DNA of 64,000 nucleotides from Bacteroidota bacterium (GTDB lineage: Bacteria > Bacteroidota > Bacteroidia > Chitinophagales > LD1). A program made the position numbers and the translations under genes. The notes beneath the pieces were generated by a model, which was not told where the DNA came from, did no database searches, and was given only the letters and a program-made list of their open reading frames with translations. Position 1 is the first letter of the stretch. Each line of letters starts with the position of its first letter. The DNA lies in NCBI GenBank assembly GCA_947475165.1, contig CANJLD010000008.1:24841-88840 (forward strand), read 5' to 3'. This document shows positions 9,366 to 18,900 of the stretch, piece by piece.

Positions 9366-9437
9366 ACACATAGGCACATAGAACACATAGCTAAAATTAA
9401 TTTGCATTTCTATGTGCTCTATGTGCCTATGTGTTTA
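9363..9437. repeat. 28-bp inverted repeat built on CACATAG, beginning in a stop codon
   Basis: Left arm 9363-9390 and right arm 9410-9437 are reverse complements at 27 of 28 positions, with a 19-nt spacer. Each arm contains the core CACATAG three times, spaced 8-9 bp apart. The left arm begins with the TAA stop of the sigma factor. RNA from either strand would fold into a long hairpin. There is no T-tract, so it is not a standard terminator. Confidence 0.9.
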
Positions 9438-9487
9438 TTGTATTCAAGAAGCCGCAAGTTTTTAAACGCAATAGCATCTAAATACCC

Positions 9488-9766
9488 ATGAACCCTGAAA
9501 AGGAAAAGTGGGCAGAAGAAGTTTTAGCAAGTGCTGAGAATATTCAGCGCGCTAAGGTTAGTGCCGTATTTTATCAGAAAACAATGGATAGAATTAAAGC
9601 GGAAGCGATTATTTCTACCGATTATGTTTTGCGAATTGCTGCCGGACTTTTCCTGTTGATTACATTGAATGTGTTTGCCTGCGTGTCATTTTCAAAAGAG
9701 AATAACCAATCTTTACAAGCTTTCGCCAAAGAGTATTGCATTTCTTCAACTACCGATACCTTTTAA
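9488..9766 (+). CDS. small single-pass membrane protein, candidate anti-sigma factor
   Basis: 92 aa. A charged N-terminal ~50 residues (MNPEKEKWAEEVLASAENIQRAKVSAVFYQKTMDRIKAEA) is followed by one transmembrane helix (about 55-72) and a short outside tail. No family was recognised. Its place between an ECF sigma factor and a periplasmic Spy/CpxP-like protein, and the one-TM topology with an N-terminal cytoplasmic helix region, suggest an anti-sigma role like CnrY. This is inference from context only. Its TAA stop abuts the next ATG with no gap, which implies translational coupling. Confidence 0.65.
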   Translation: MNPEKEKWAEEVLASAENIQRAKVSAVFYQKTMDRIKAEAIISTDYVLRIAAGLFLLITLNVFACVSFSKENNQSLQAFAKEYCISSTTDTF

Positions 9767-10225
9767 ATGAACAGCAAAATCAAATTTCTATATTTCATCA
9801 TCATCGCACTTTTGCTGACGAATGCGGCAACGCTTGCATTTATGTTTATGCATAAACCCAAGCATGAAGGAAACCCGCGCGAAGTTTCTCGCTGGTTAAC
9901 GGAGCAATTAAAATTAAATGCAGTACAGCAAGAACAATACAAAGTTTTGCAGGAAGAGCATCGCAAGAACATGGAGAACATTCATCAACAAGACCGCAAT
10001 TTGCACGACCGGTATTTTCAATTGCTGAATGGCGAAGCGGTTGATTCTGTTCTCGTCAATCAATTAGCAGACTCCATAGCCATCAACCGCAAACAAACCG
10101 AGTTGACTACTTTCTACGATTTCAAAAAGATACGTGCCATCTGCAATGCCGAACAGCAGCAAAAGTTCGATGAAATTATTGGTGAAGCATTGCGCATGAT
10201 GGGGCCAGGACCGCACCGGAAATAA
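9767..10225 (+). CDS. Spy/CpxP/CnrX-like periplasmic sensor protein
   Basis: 152 aa with an N-terminal membrane anchor (residues 5-27) followed by a helical periplasmic domain. Features typical of the Spy/CpxP/ZraP heavy-metal resistance superfamily are WLTEQLKLNAVQQEQYKVLQ (the LNLTxxQ-like motif), a long charged helix with HRKNMENIHQQDRNLHDRYF, and a second helix ending in AEQQQKFDEIIGEALRMM. His and Met residues (HGxGP-like MGPGPH tail) could bind metal. As the third gene after an ECF sigma factor it probably senses envelope or metal stress and controls the sigma factor through the middle gene. Confidence 0.75.
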   Translation: MNSKIKFLYFIIIALLLTNAATLAFMFMHKPKHEGNPREVSRWLTEQLKLNAVQQEQYKVLQEEHRKNMENIHQQDRNLHDRYFQLLNGEAVDSVLVNQLADSIAINRKQTELTTFYDFKKIRAICNAEQQQKFDEIIGEALRMMGPGPHRK

Positions 10226-10279
10226 AAATTCTGAAATCTTCGTTTAGATTTATCGCGCTTTAAAAAAAAATAATCGCGC

Positions 10280-11719
10280 TTGCTATTTAACTCACTACCC
10301 TTTCTCATCTTCTTTCCGGTAGTAACCATCCTGTATTTTCTGTTGCCCTATCAGCGCAGAATTCTGATGATGCTGGCAGCCAGTTGTTTTTTCTACATGT
10401 TCTTTAAGCCTGTTTACATTCTCATTCTCTTCTTCACCATCATCATTGATTATTATGCGGGTATTCTGATTGAAAACGCATCGGGGCCAAGGCGGAAATT
10501 TTATTTGAGTTGGAGTATTGTAGCCAACCTTGCCGTGCTCGCCATTTTCAAATACTACAATTTCATCAACGGAAACATAGAAGGACTGCTGAATAATTTC
10601 GGTGTAGACAATCCTATTCCATACCTGCAAATTTTGCTTCCTATTGGCTTGAGCTTCCACACTTTTCAGGCAATGAGTTACACTATTGAAGTGTATCGTG
10701 GCAATCAGAAAGCAGAGCGAAAGTTTATTACGTATGCACTGTATGTTATGTATTACCCGCAGTTGGTGGCAGGCCCTATCGAGCGTCCGCAAAACATGTT
10801 GCCTCAGTTTTATGAAAAGCACAACTTCGATTACGACCGCACCATTTCCGGATTGAAACAAATGCTTTGGGGCTTCTTCAAAAAAATGGTAGTAGCCGAC
10901 CGGTTAGCCATGTTTGCCGATGTAGTATTTAACGACCCGAATCATTATCACGGTATGCCGGTTATCTGGGCGGTGCTGTTTTTCACTTTCCAGATTTACT
11001 GCGATTTCTCCGGTTACTCTGATATTGCATTAGGCGCATCGCGCATCATGGGAATTGAGTTGATGATGAATTTTAATTTGCCTTACATTTCTACAACCAT
11101 TAAAGAATTCTGGACGCGCTGGCACATTTCACTCTCCACCTGGTTCCGCGATTATTTCTATATCAGCATTGGTGGTAACCGCGTTTCGAAACCGCGCTGG
11201 TATTTCAACCTGCTTGCGGTATTTTTGGTCAGCGGCTTGTGGCATGGTGCCAACTGGACCTTCGTAATCTGGGGCGGCTTGCACGGCACCTATCAGGTAT
11301 TCGGTCATTTAACCGCTAATGTTCAGCAAAAAATTAAAGACCGGTTAAAATTCATCAGTTTTTTAATAACCGGTGCCGAATGGACCTTTACTATGGCATT
11401 AGTCATGCTTGCCTGGATATTTTTCCGTGCCAATAATGTGCACGATGCTTTTACTATTATTAAAGAGATCCCTCATATAGAACGTGGAGTATTATTCGGC
11501 ATACCCATGTTCAGCACGTTTTTTAACTTAAGTTGTTTGGTTGCTATTGCTGTAATGTTTGGTGTAGAATATATCTTCTACAAACAATGGCAACTGAAGT
11601 TACTTCCGCTTGGGAAAAGGAGTATGGCTACCGATGTTTTTTATTGTGCCTTATTGATTTTGTGCATTTACGTTTTCGGAATTTTTGAGGAACAATCATT
11701 CATATATTTTCAGTTTTAA
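10280..11719 (+). CDS. MBOAT family O-acyltransferase (AlgI/DltB-like)
   Basis: 479-aa polytopic protein of the membrane-bound O-acyltransferase family, which moves acyl groups across or onto glycans and other acceptors. It starts with a TTG at 10280 (MLFNSLPFLIFFPVV, the canonical MBOAT N-terminus). Conserved segments are LLPIGLSFHTFQAMSYTIEVYRG, QLVAGPIERP, DFSGYSDIALG, FWTRWHISLSTWFRDY, and the catalytic histidine in SGLWHGANWTF (H322). Only 3 bp separate it from an SGNH-like gene, the usual partner of AlgI-type enzymes. The acylated substrate (exopolysaccharide, wall or lipid) is unknown. Confidence 0.93.
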   Translation: MLFNSLPFLIFFPVVTILYFLLPYQRRILMMLAASCFFYMFFKPVYILILFFTIIIDYYAGILIENASGPRRKFYLSWSIVANLAVLAIFKYYNFINGNIEGLLNNFGVDNPIPYLQILLPIGLSFHTFQAMSYTIEVYRGNQKAERKFITYALYVMYYPQLVAGPIERPQNMLPQFYEKHNFDYDRTISGLKQMLWGFFKKMVVADRLAMFADVVFNDPNHYHGMPVIWAVLFFTFQIYCDFSGYSDIALGASRIMGIELMMNFNLPYISTTIKEFWTRWHISLSTWFRDYFYISIGGNRVSKPRWYFNLLAVFLVSGLWHGANWTFVIWGGLHGTYQVFGHLTANVQQKIKDRLKFISFLITGAEWTFTMALVMLAWIFFRANNVHDAFTIIKEIPHIERGVLFGIPMFSTFFNLSCLVAIAVMFGVEYIFYKQWQLKLLPLGKRSMATDVFYCALLILCIYVFGIFEEQSFIYFQF

Positions 11720-11722
11720 CCA

Positions 11723-12673
11723 ATGCGGTTTTTAAAATTCATTCTTTCTGTTTTACTCATTAGCGCAATTACAATCGCATTGCTTGAGTATGGCTACCGC
11801 AATTATTCCACACAGGCAGACCGGTTGTTTAAACCCTACTATGCCAAGGCAAATACGGTTGAAACTATTTATATCGGCAATTCGCACATCGGGGTTTTTA
11901 ATGAGCTTTTTCCTCAGGAAACAAAAGAAGTGGGAAACATGTCGCTGGGTGGGCAGGATATTTTCAGAATGTATCTGGCGTTAAAAACTATTATCCCGCA
12001 AAGCCCGAACCTGAAGAAAATCTATCTCGGACTTGACTACGATTTAATCGGCTATAACCAATGTAAAAGCGGACAGGAATATATTGACCGGGAGTATTAT
12101 CCATACACCGGTGAATTGTATAACAACACCATGACCAACCGCGCCATGAGTATGTCTAATTTCTTTCGCTCCAACCGCGATATTGGCTACCTGTTTAAAA
12201 AGCAGGAAGAAAAAAAGCCGTTGAATTTTATTCCTGTAGCAAGCACACCGGTGGCAGAAAGCAAGGATACTGTAGCTAAAGAAGTATCCGCACCGGTCGT
12301 TGTTCCGCACAAAACACATGACCCGTTTATGTGCCGTAAGCGTGCCGAAGAACATTCACTGCTGAAGTTTAAGCAAAAAAATATCCCTGAGAATCTTGAC
12401 TACCTGAACAGGATAGTGCAGCTCTGCAACAAACACCACATTCAACTTGTTCTGTTCGACCCGCCAAAGACGGATTGCTACAGAGCTAATTGCAGTAAAG
12501 AGAATATTGCATTAGCGAAACAGATTATTGATTCTTTCTCAATTGCCAACAAAGCACCTTACCTTGATTTTTATACTGACACTACCTTTAACGATGATAT
12601 GTTTGTGGACTATGACCATTTAAACATCACCGGTGTGAAAATATTATCCAATAAGCTAACTGCTCACCCTTAA
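11723..12673 (+). CDS. SGNH-hydrolase-like protein, MBOAT partner
   Basis: 316 aa with an N-terminal membrane anchor (residues 4-24). The block I serine sits in IGNSHIG (S54), and the C-terminal D-x-x-H is in VDYDHLNITG (D296, H299), both typical of SGNH/GDSL esterase or acyltransferase folds such as DltD and AlgJ/X partners. A Pro/Val/Ala-rich loop near 170-195 interrupts the domain. It overlaps neither neighbour (3 bp after MBOAT, 0 bp before the next ATG), so the three genes form a tight operon. It most likely completes acyl transfer outside the inner membrane. Confidence 0.75.
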   Translation: MRFLKFILSVLLISAITIALLEYGYRNYSTQADRLFKPYYAKANTVETIYIGNSHIGVFNELFPQETKEVGNMSLGGQDIFRMYLALKTIIPQSPNLKKIYLGLDYDLIGYNQCKSGQEYIDREYYPYTGELYNNTMTNRAMSMSNFFRSNRDIGYLFKKQEEKKPLNFIPVASTPVAESKDTVAKEVSAPVVVPHKTHDPFMCRKRAEEHSLLKFKQKNIPENLDYLNRIVQLCNKHHIQLVLFDPPKTDCYRANCSKENIALAKQIIDSFSIANKAPYLDFYTDTTFNDDMFVDYDHLNITGVKILSNKLTAHP

Positions 12674-13339
12674 ATGCGCTTTATGAAAATTCTGAAAATA
12701 GTTCTGGTTGTTCTAATAATTCTTGCTGTTGGTGCAGGAAGTTTTTTTTATGGTGTAAACAAAGTCCGGGACGGGCTTGTGGCCAATTACCCAACCATAA
12801 AAAATCTGGTAAACGGTGCCACTACTGAATTTGACAGTACAGTTTCCATTACACTTACAAAAGCTGATGATGAAGTTTTGTTCAATTACCTGAAAGGAGA
12901 TTCAAAAAGCGACACGGTTCAGTTTTCAATTCCTTACTATGCGCGGTATGCCGTTGATTTATCGTTCCGGAATTTCAGAGTATTTAAGAACGATGAAGGC
13001 GCAGTTGAAGTTTGGCTACCTGCGTGTATGCTGCGCTACTGCGAGTTAAAATTTGATGGCTTTGTTGTAAACGAAAAATCTGGTGCATCTCTTTTAAAAA
13101 ACGATAATGCTTCGGAGGTGCGTAAGAAATTGTATGAATACCTGATACCGGTTATTGAAAAAGATAAAGCAAGCCAGAAGGCCGCAAAGCAAACGATTAC
13201 AAAAGCGTTGATGTTTTACTTCATGCCATACAAACTTGATTTGAAAGTTTATATTGATTTGGTGGAGCAAGCATTGCCTAAAGTTCCGGGAGTAAATCAA
13301 AGTGTTGATGATGCTATTAAAGAGGCAATAAACCCCTAA
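12674..13339 (+). CDS. membrane-anchored protein, DUF4230-like
   Basis: 221 aa with one N-terminal TM helix (residues 6-26). The body has a beta-rich stretch (YYARYAVDLSFRNFRVF... VEVWLPACMLRYCELKF) followed by helices, which resembles the DUF4230 pattern of a 'DL...V.V.LP' core. That match is by eye and tentative. It starts on the base after the SGNH stop and so belongs to the MBOAT operon. Its last codons (Asn-Pro-stop) are part of a dispersed repeat copy. Confidence 0.5.
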   Translation: MRFMKILKIVLVVLIILAVGAGSFFYGVNKVRDGLVANYPTIKNLVNGATTEFDSTVSITLTKADDEVLFNYLKGDSKSDTVQFSIPYYARYAVDLSFRNFRVFKNDEGAVEVWLPACMLRYCELKFDGFVVNEKSGASLLKNDNASEVRKKLYEYLIPVIEKDKASQKAAKQTITKALMFYFMPYKLDLKVYIDLVEQALPKVPGVNQSVDDAIKEAINP

Positions 13340-13408
13340 ATGCCCTGAAAAGGACATGAATGCAGAAAGTCAAAATTCAAAGTCCCCTTTAGGGGATTTA
13401 GGGGTTTT
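13330..13408. repeat. inverted pair of the CCCCTAAATCCCC repeat
   Basis: A degenerate left copy (13330-13360, AACCCCTAAATGCCCTGAAA) starts inside the last codons and stop of the upstream gene. A good right copy (13381-13408, AGTCCCCTTTAGGGGATTT) is on the opposite strand. The same family recurs at 15826-15852, 15907-15934, 27167-27194, 49488-49514 and 49596-49621. Confidence 0.85.
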
Positions 13409-13484
13409 CTTCCTTTTATCAGAACTCTCTCTATTTTTAGCCGTATCTCTTATTAAGTTTTAGTGACCATTTAACGCTAAACAC

Positions 13485-15815
13485 ATGAAACACGCCTTTA
13501 CCATTCTATTCGTTTTTCTTTGTTCTGTTTTTGTCATAGCACAGACACCTCATAAATTTAATTATCAGGCAATAGCTCGTGATGTTTCAGGGAATGGACT
13601 TTCCAATCAAAATATTTCAGTTCGGTTTACCATTCGCGATATTTCGGAAACCGGTCCTATTCTTTATCAGGAAAAGCAAAGTCCTACTACCAATCAATTT
13701 GGCTTGTTTAATACACTTGTTGGTGATGGAGTGATTTCTATGGGAAGTTTTTCTGCTATCAACTGGGGAGTGAATCTGAAATACATGCAGGTGGAGTACG
13801 ACCCTTCCGGAGGAACTAATTATCTACTGGTTGGTTCGGCACAATTAGTTAGTGTGGCTTACGCGCTTTATGCAGAAACTGCCGGTAATGGAGGTGGAGG
13901 AAGTACGGGGGCAACAGGTGCTACCGGAGCGGCAGGAAATACAGGAGGCACTGGAGCTACAGGGGCAACCGGTGCTACTGGTCCTGCTGGAAACGGAAAT
14001 GTGCATGGAACGCTTAATTACATTTCGAAGTTTACTCCTGACTCATCTTCGCTGGGCAATTCAAGAATATTTGATGATGGACATTATACCGGTATTAACA
14101 CCAATACTCCCGAAGCGCATTTGCATTTAAAAGGTGATACAGGAACCACTTTGCTGCTTACAAATTCAAGTACTGCAAATGGTTTTTCCATAAATCAGCT
14201 TTCCGATTCGGGAACGGTGGGTTTAATAAATAGCGAGCACAAAGATTTATTTATAAGCACCAATGCCAATGAGCGGATGCGCTTTACTAAAGATGGTTTA
14301 GTGGGAATAGGGACTTCCTCCCCCACACACGATTTAGTTTTGGTTACTCAAACCGGTTCTCCTACTTCTTTACAAATAGTTTCCGCGCTTACAGGGCAAG
14401 GTTCCGCTGACGGTTTGTTACTCGGACAAAGCGAAGCGTTTGGAACAAGTATGTTGATGAACCAGGAAAATAAAGGATTGCTTTTCGGAACAAATAATCT
14501 GGAAAGAATGAGAGTTACCGAAGCCGGTAAGGTAGGAATCGGGCTTACCAATCCATCGCGCGAGTTGGTAGTATCAAATGCTTTTGATACTTCAAGCATC
14601 CAATTGATTTCCTCAGTAACCGGTGCAGCTAAAACAGATGGCTTTGTTATAGGGCAGATGAATAACACCGGAGATATTAAATTGATGAACTACGAAAACG
14701 AAGGAGTGTTGATTGGAACAAACGCCACTCCCCGCGTTATTGTTTTGCAGGATGGAAAGGTCGGTGTGAATGTTCTTTCACCGGTAAATGATGTAGTGGT
14801 AAAAAGCGCATCGTCTTCGCCTTCTAAGTTTCAAATCGTTTCCGACTCCACCGGTGTCGGCCCTACAAACGGATTATTGATTGGCCACACATCTTCTTCC
14901 GGTGCTGCTGTAATAATGAATTACGAAAATCAACCACTAAGTTTCGGAACAGCTTCACAGGAAAGAATGAGAATTACAAATAACGGCAAGATTGGAATCG
15001 GTTTGATTTCTGCTTCGCCTGTTTATAATATAGATGCCGCTTTTAATACGGATGCCGTTCTTCGTCTACGCGGTCAGGATGGAAGTTTCAACCGCTCGCT
15101 TTTAATATTAGATAAGACAAGTGCTGCGAACGACCAGGCTGCGGTGCAATACAGTTTGAATGATTCGGCACAATGGTTAGTGGGCACACTCAACAACAGC
15201 ACGTATCGCATTTTTAATTTCAACACCGGCAACGATGCCTTCTCCATCAATTACGCCAACGATAATGTAGGCATAGGCACACCTTCCGCTTCTGCTAAAT
15301 TGGAAGTAAACGGTCAACTAAAAATTACCGGTGGTGGACCGGCTGTTGGCAAGGTGCTTATTTCAGATGCTAACGGGCTTGCATCATGGGGAGAAGATAA
15401 TCCTAAAAAGGGTTTCAGCGCTTACAGCACTTATGGATTGCTAAGTATAGACAATGCAACAGAAACTCCTCTGCTTTTTGATAATGTAGATTTTAACGAT
15501 GGCAATTATTACAATTCAACAACCGGTAGTTTCGATGTATTAAGCGAAGGCATGTATCATTTTGAGGTGCGTGTAATCTGGAATCCGCTTTCGGTGAGCG
15601 GTGATGCTGTTCTTGCTTTTCGTGTTAACGGAGTAATTGCACAGCAAGTTCGCGTAACTGTTTCTACTGGTGCACTACCACAGCACCTTTCAGCTAACTT
15701 TAAATTGTATGCCGGTGACCGTGTAGATGTAATAGTTAGTCAAACCAGCGGTGCTCCGCAAGACCTTAATCTTACTCAACCGGAGAATACTTTTACCGGC
15801 TATAAAGTTTATTAA
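13485..15815 (+). CDS. secreted protein with collagen-like region and C-terminal C1q-like domain
   Basis: 776 aa with a Sec signal peptide (MKHAFTILFVFLCSVFVIAQ). Residues ~20-130 form a beta domain (FNYQAIARDVSGNGL..., VSVAYALYAETAG) common in Bacteroidota surface and tail-fibre-like proteins. Residues ~136-171 are a Gly-X-Y collagen-like run rich in GAT triplets. Residues ~180-620 are imperfect ~75-residue repeats (NLERMRVTEAGKVGIG type) seen in fibre stalks. Residues ~645-776 match the C1q/TNF-like fold (FSAYST... PLLFDNVDFNDGNYYN, GSFDVLSEGMYHFEV, LYAGDRVDVIV, FTGYKVY). There is no T9SS tail. Probably a trimeric surface or secreted fibre with a C1q-like binding head. Confidence 0.8.
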   Translation: MKHAFTILFVFLCSVFVIAQTPHKFNYQAIARDVSGNGLSNQNISVRFTIRDISETGPILYQEKQSPTTNQFGLFNTLVGDGVISMGSFSAINWGVNLKYMQVEYDPSGGTNYLLVGSAQLVSVAYALYAETAGNGGGGSTGATGATGAAGNTGGTGATGATGATGPAGNGNVHGTLNYISKFTPDSSSLGNSRIFDDGHYTGINTNTPEAHLHLKGDTGTTLLLTNSSTANGFSINQLSDSGTVGLINSEHKDLFISTNANERMRFTKDGLVGIGTSSPTHDLVLVTQTGSPTSLQIVSALTGQGSADGLLLGQSEAFGTSMLMNQENKGLLFGTNNLERMRVTEAGKVGIGLTNPSRELVVSNAFDTSSIQLISSVTGAAKTDGFVIGQMNNTGDIKLMNYENEGVLIGTNATPRVIVLQDGKVGVNVLSPVNDVVVKSASSSPSKFQIVSDSTGVGPTNGLLIGHTSSSGAAVIMNYENQPLSFGTASQERMRITNNGKIGIGLISASPVYNIDAAFNTDAVLRLRGQDGSFNRSLLILDKTSAANDQAAVQYSLNDSAQWLVGTLNNSTYRIFNFNTGNDAFSINYANDNVGIGTPSASAKLEVNGQLKITGGGPAVGKVLISDANGLASWGEDNPKKGFSAYSTYGLLSIDNATETPLLFDNVDFNDGNYYNSTTGSFDVLSEGMYHFEVRVIWNPLSVSGDAVLAFRVNGVIAQQVRVTVSTGALPQHLSANFKLYAGDRVDVIVSQTSGAPQDLNLTQPENTFTGYKVY

Positions 15816-15825
15816 TCCCCAACCC

Positions 15826-15934
15826 AACCCCTAAATCCCCTAAAAGGGACTTAAATACAAACAGCCGAAATTTTCTTCGGCTGTTTGTATTTTGTATTTG
15901 GCTGTCAAGTCCCCTTTAGGGGATTTAGGGGTTT
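15826..15934. repeat. inverted pair of the CCCCTAAATCCCC repeat enclosing a terminator
   Basis: Left copy 15826-15852 (AACCCCTAAATCCCCTAAAA) and inverted right copy 15907-15934 (AGTCCCCTTTAGGGGATTT) flank a 17-bp hairpin in the short gap between two convergent genes. Confidence 0.9.
15853..15895. terminator. bidirectional hairpin terminator between convergent genes
   Basis: Arms 15853-15869 and 15876-15892 pair over 17 bp (core ACAGCCGAA/TTCGGCTGT) with a 6-nt loop. A-rich and T-rich flanks on either side allow it to work on both strands, ending the C1q-like gene and the SprB-repeat gene. Confidence 0.85.
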
Positions 15935-15941
15935 GATTTTT

Positions 15942-18900
15942 TTACCTCACTATCGTAATTGTTCCGCTTCTGTCTTCGGTAGTATTATTGAAGAACAAAA
16001 CCTTTAATTGGTAAACGTAAGTATCGTAAGGCATTGCTTTTCCGTTTTTCTTTCCGTCCCAGGCATCGCCATTATTTAAAAGTCCGTTGTGTTGTGCGGC
16101 ATTGAAATAAAGACGCTCGCCCCAACGGTCAAATATGGAGACCTCTATAGTGTTTGCGCCAAGTATGTTTACTTCAAAATAATCGTTCAGTCCATCGGCA
16201 TTTGGTGTAAAGGCAGATGGAATAAAGTATTCAATCTTATTCTTCACAATAACCGTAACCGAATCGTAATTGCTGCAATTGTCTCCATCTATAGCCGTGA
16301 GGTAATACATGAATGTAGAATCAGGAGTAGCATTCGTGCTTTGACAAGCTGTGCAACTTAAGTTATAATCAGTGCTCCACAGGTAACCGGTAATGCCGTG
16401 TGCCGAAGAAGCTGTTCCGTTGAGCGTTACGGTTTGTCCGCGCACCGAAACAAGGTCGGGACCTGCATCTACAAAGATGGAAGTCGGTTCGCTGATTGTA
16501 AAGTTTTCTGAACCAAAACATCCGTTGTTATCCTGCGCAATAGCCGTGTACTCTCCTGCGGTTAAACCGGTGAGGATACTATCGGGCTGATAAACATTAT
16601 TTAAAGAGTAAATGTAGATACCACTTCCGCCTGAAGCATGAATCAACACCGTTCCGTCATTTCCGTTAAAGCAGGTTACACTGTCCGGAATTGCGGTAAC
16701 CACTACCGGTGTAGGGTCGGCAAGTAAAACAGAATTGGTAGATGAACAACCGTTGCCATCGGTAATGGTAACGGTATAAGTAACATCACCTAAAAGATGC
16801 ACACCCATTACACCGCTTTGCACAGGAGTGGTGCTCCAGGTATAAGTATAAGGTGCGGTTCCGCCACCTACACTTACCACGGCAAAGCCGGTAGCGTTTC
16901 CATGGCAGTCAGGATTATTTCCTGCTACAGATGAAACCAAATCAATAGGGCTAGTAACTGTAAACGATTTTGTATCGGTGCATCCTTTAGAATCGGTTAC
17001 TACTACGCTGTAATTTCCTTTAGCAACTCCTGTTAGATTTTGATTTGAAGTTGAATTAGACCAGAGGTAATTATAACCCGGTGTTGCACCGGTTACAGAA
17101 ATATATACTGCACCGTCAGCCGAGCTGAAACATTTTGCAGGAACAATACTATCGGTAATTACAAACGGCTGTGGCTCTACTAAAAGAATACTCTTTGCTG
17201 TTTCGCAGTTGTTACTGTCTTTAACGGTTACTACAAATAGTCCGGCAGATAATCCGGTGATGGTTGCTCCTTGTTGCGCGTTATTCCACAAATAAGAATA
17301 AGGAGTAGTTCCACCGGTGCCTTGGGCAGTTACCGTTCCATCATTTCCACCTGGGCAAGTTACATCGGTAGAAGAAACTGTAGCACCTAATTGTGTTCCC
17401 GGTTCAGTAATAGTATAAACGGCAGAAGCAACGCAACCACCAAAATCTGTAACGGTTAACGCATAAATAGCGGCATTCACTCCGTAAAGATCTTCACCGG
17501 TTGAGTTGTTGCTCCAGTGATAAGTGTAAGTAGGCACACCACCATTTACAGTAATATCCAACCCACCGGTATTATCTCCGTGGCATAAAACATTTATCTG
17601 ATGTTCAACCGAAAGAACCAACTGATTGTTTTGTGTAACTGTTCCGTTAGTTGCTGCGGTGCATCCTGCCCCGTCAGTAACTACTACGGAGTAATTTCCT
17701 GCTACTACGTTGGTGAGATTTTGGTTTACAGAACTGTTCGACCATAAATAAGAATACGTTCCATCGCCACCGGCTGCGGCAATATTTATGGTACCGGTGC
17801 TATCACCAAAGCAGTTTACATTAACTATCGAAGTAACTGATGCTGTAAGCGGTGGTCTTTCAACAATAGTTACGCTTACATTATCGGTGCAGCCGTTTGC
17901 ATCTTTTGCTATAACGGTATAAACACCGCCTGATAATCCGTTGAAGGTTGCGCTTGGCTGGAAAGTATTTCCACCGTCAATAGAATATTGGTAAGGAGCT
18001 AAGCCACCGGTTTGGTCGATAGTTACAGAGCCGTCTGCGCCACCTGAGCAGCTAACATCGGTTTGGCTAAGCACAGTTGCTACCAACGAATAAGTATTGC
18101 CAACAGTAGCAGTGGTAGAAGCAGTGCAACCATTTACATCTGAAACAAGAATGGTGTAATTGCCTGATGCTACGTTTGTAAAAATTGAGTTAGGGAAGAA
18201 CGGTCCGTTGTTTAATGAATAATTATACGGTGAAGTTCCACCGGTTGCGTTTACCGTTATGCTGCCGTTGGTAGTTGTTGCACAGCTTGCATTGGTAACC
18301 GTAGTAGTAGCCGCCACCGGAACCGGTTGCGAAATAATTACCGGGTTACCGAGGAAAGGATAGGAACAGTTGTTCGCGTCTTTTACTACAATGTTGTAGT
18401 TGCCTGCCGGAAGGTTGGCGAAGATGGAACTTGGCTGATAAGTACTTCCGTTATTAACAGAGTAAGTAAGGTTGCCTGAACCGCCACCGGCAAAAATATC
18501 TATACGACCGGTGCTGCTACCGCTGCAGCTTGCATCTACTTTGTTTACAAAAATGCTGATTTGATTTGGCTGTGTAAGAATTACTGAATTGCCTGAATAA
18601 ATAACGGTACAGTTGCTGGCATCTTTGACCCATATATTATAGAAGCCTGCCGCTAAGTTATTGAACACATTGGATGCCTGCCATGTTGCTCCTGCATTGT
18701 TGGAATATTGCAACGCTCCGTTACCTCCTGTTGCATTTACTGTTATGCTGCCGTTGATAGAACCAAAGCAAGCCGGACTCACTGAATTGACGCTTGTAAT
18801 ATTTGGCTGACCAACCGTGACTGTGTAAGTGCGATAACTCAAACTTTCGCAGCCACCGTTGGAAGTGTGAACCCTGAAAGTGGTTGTGGTACCGACAAAT

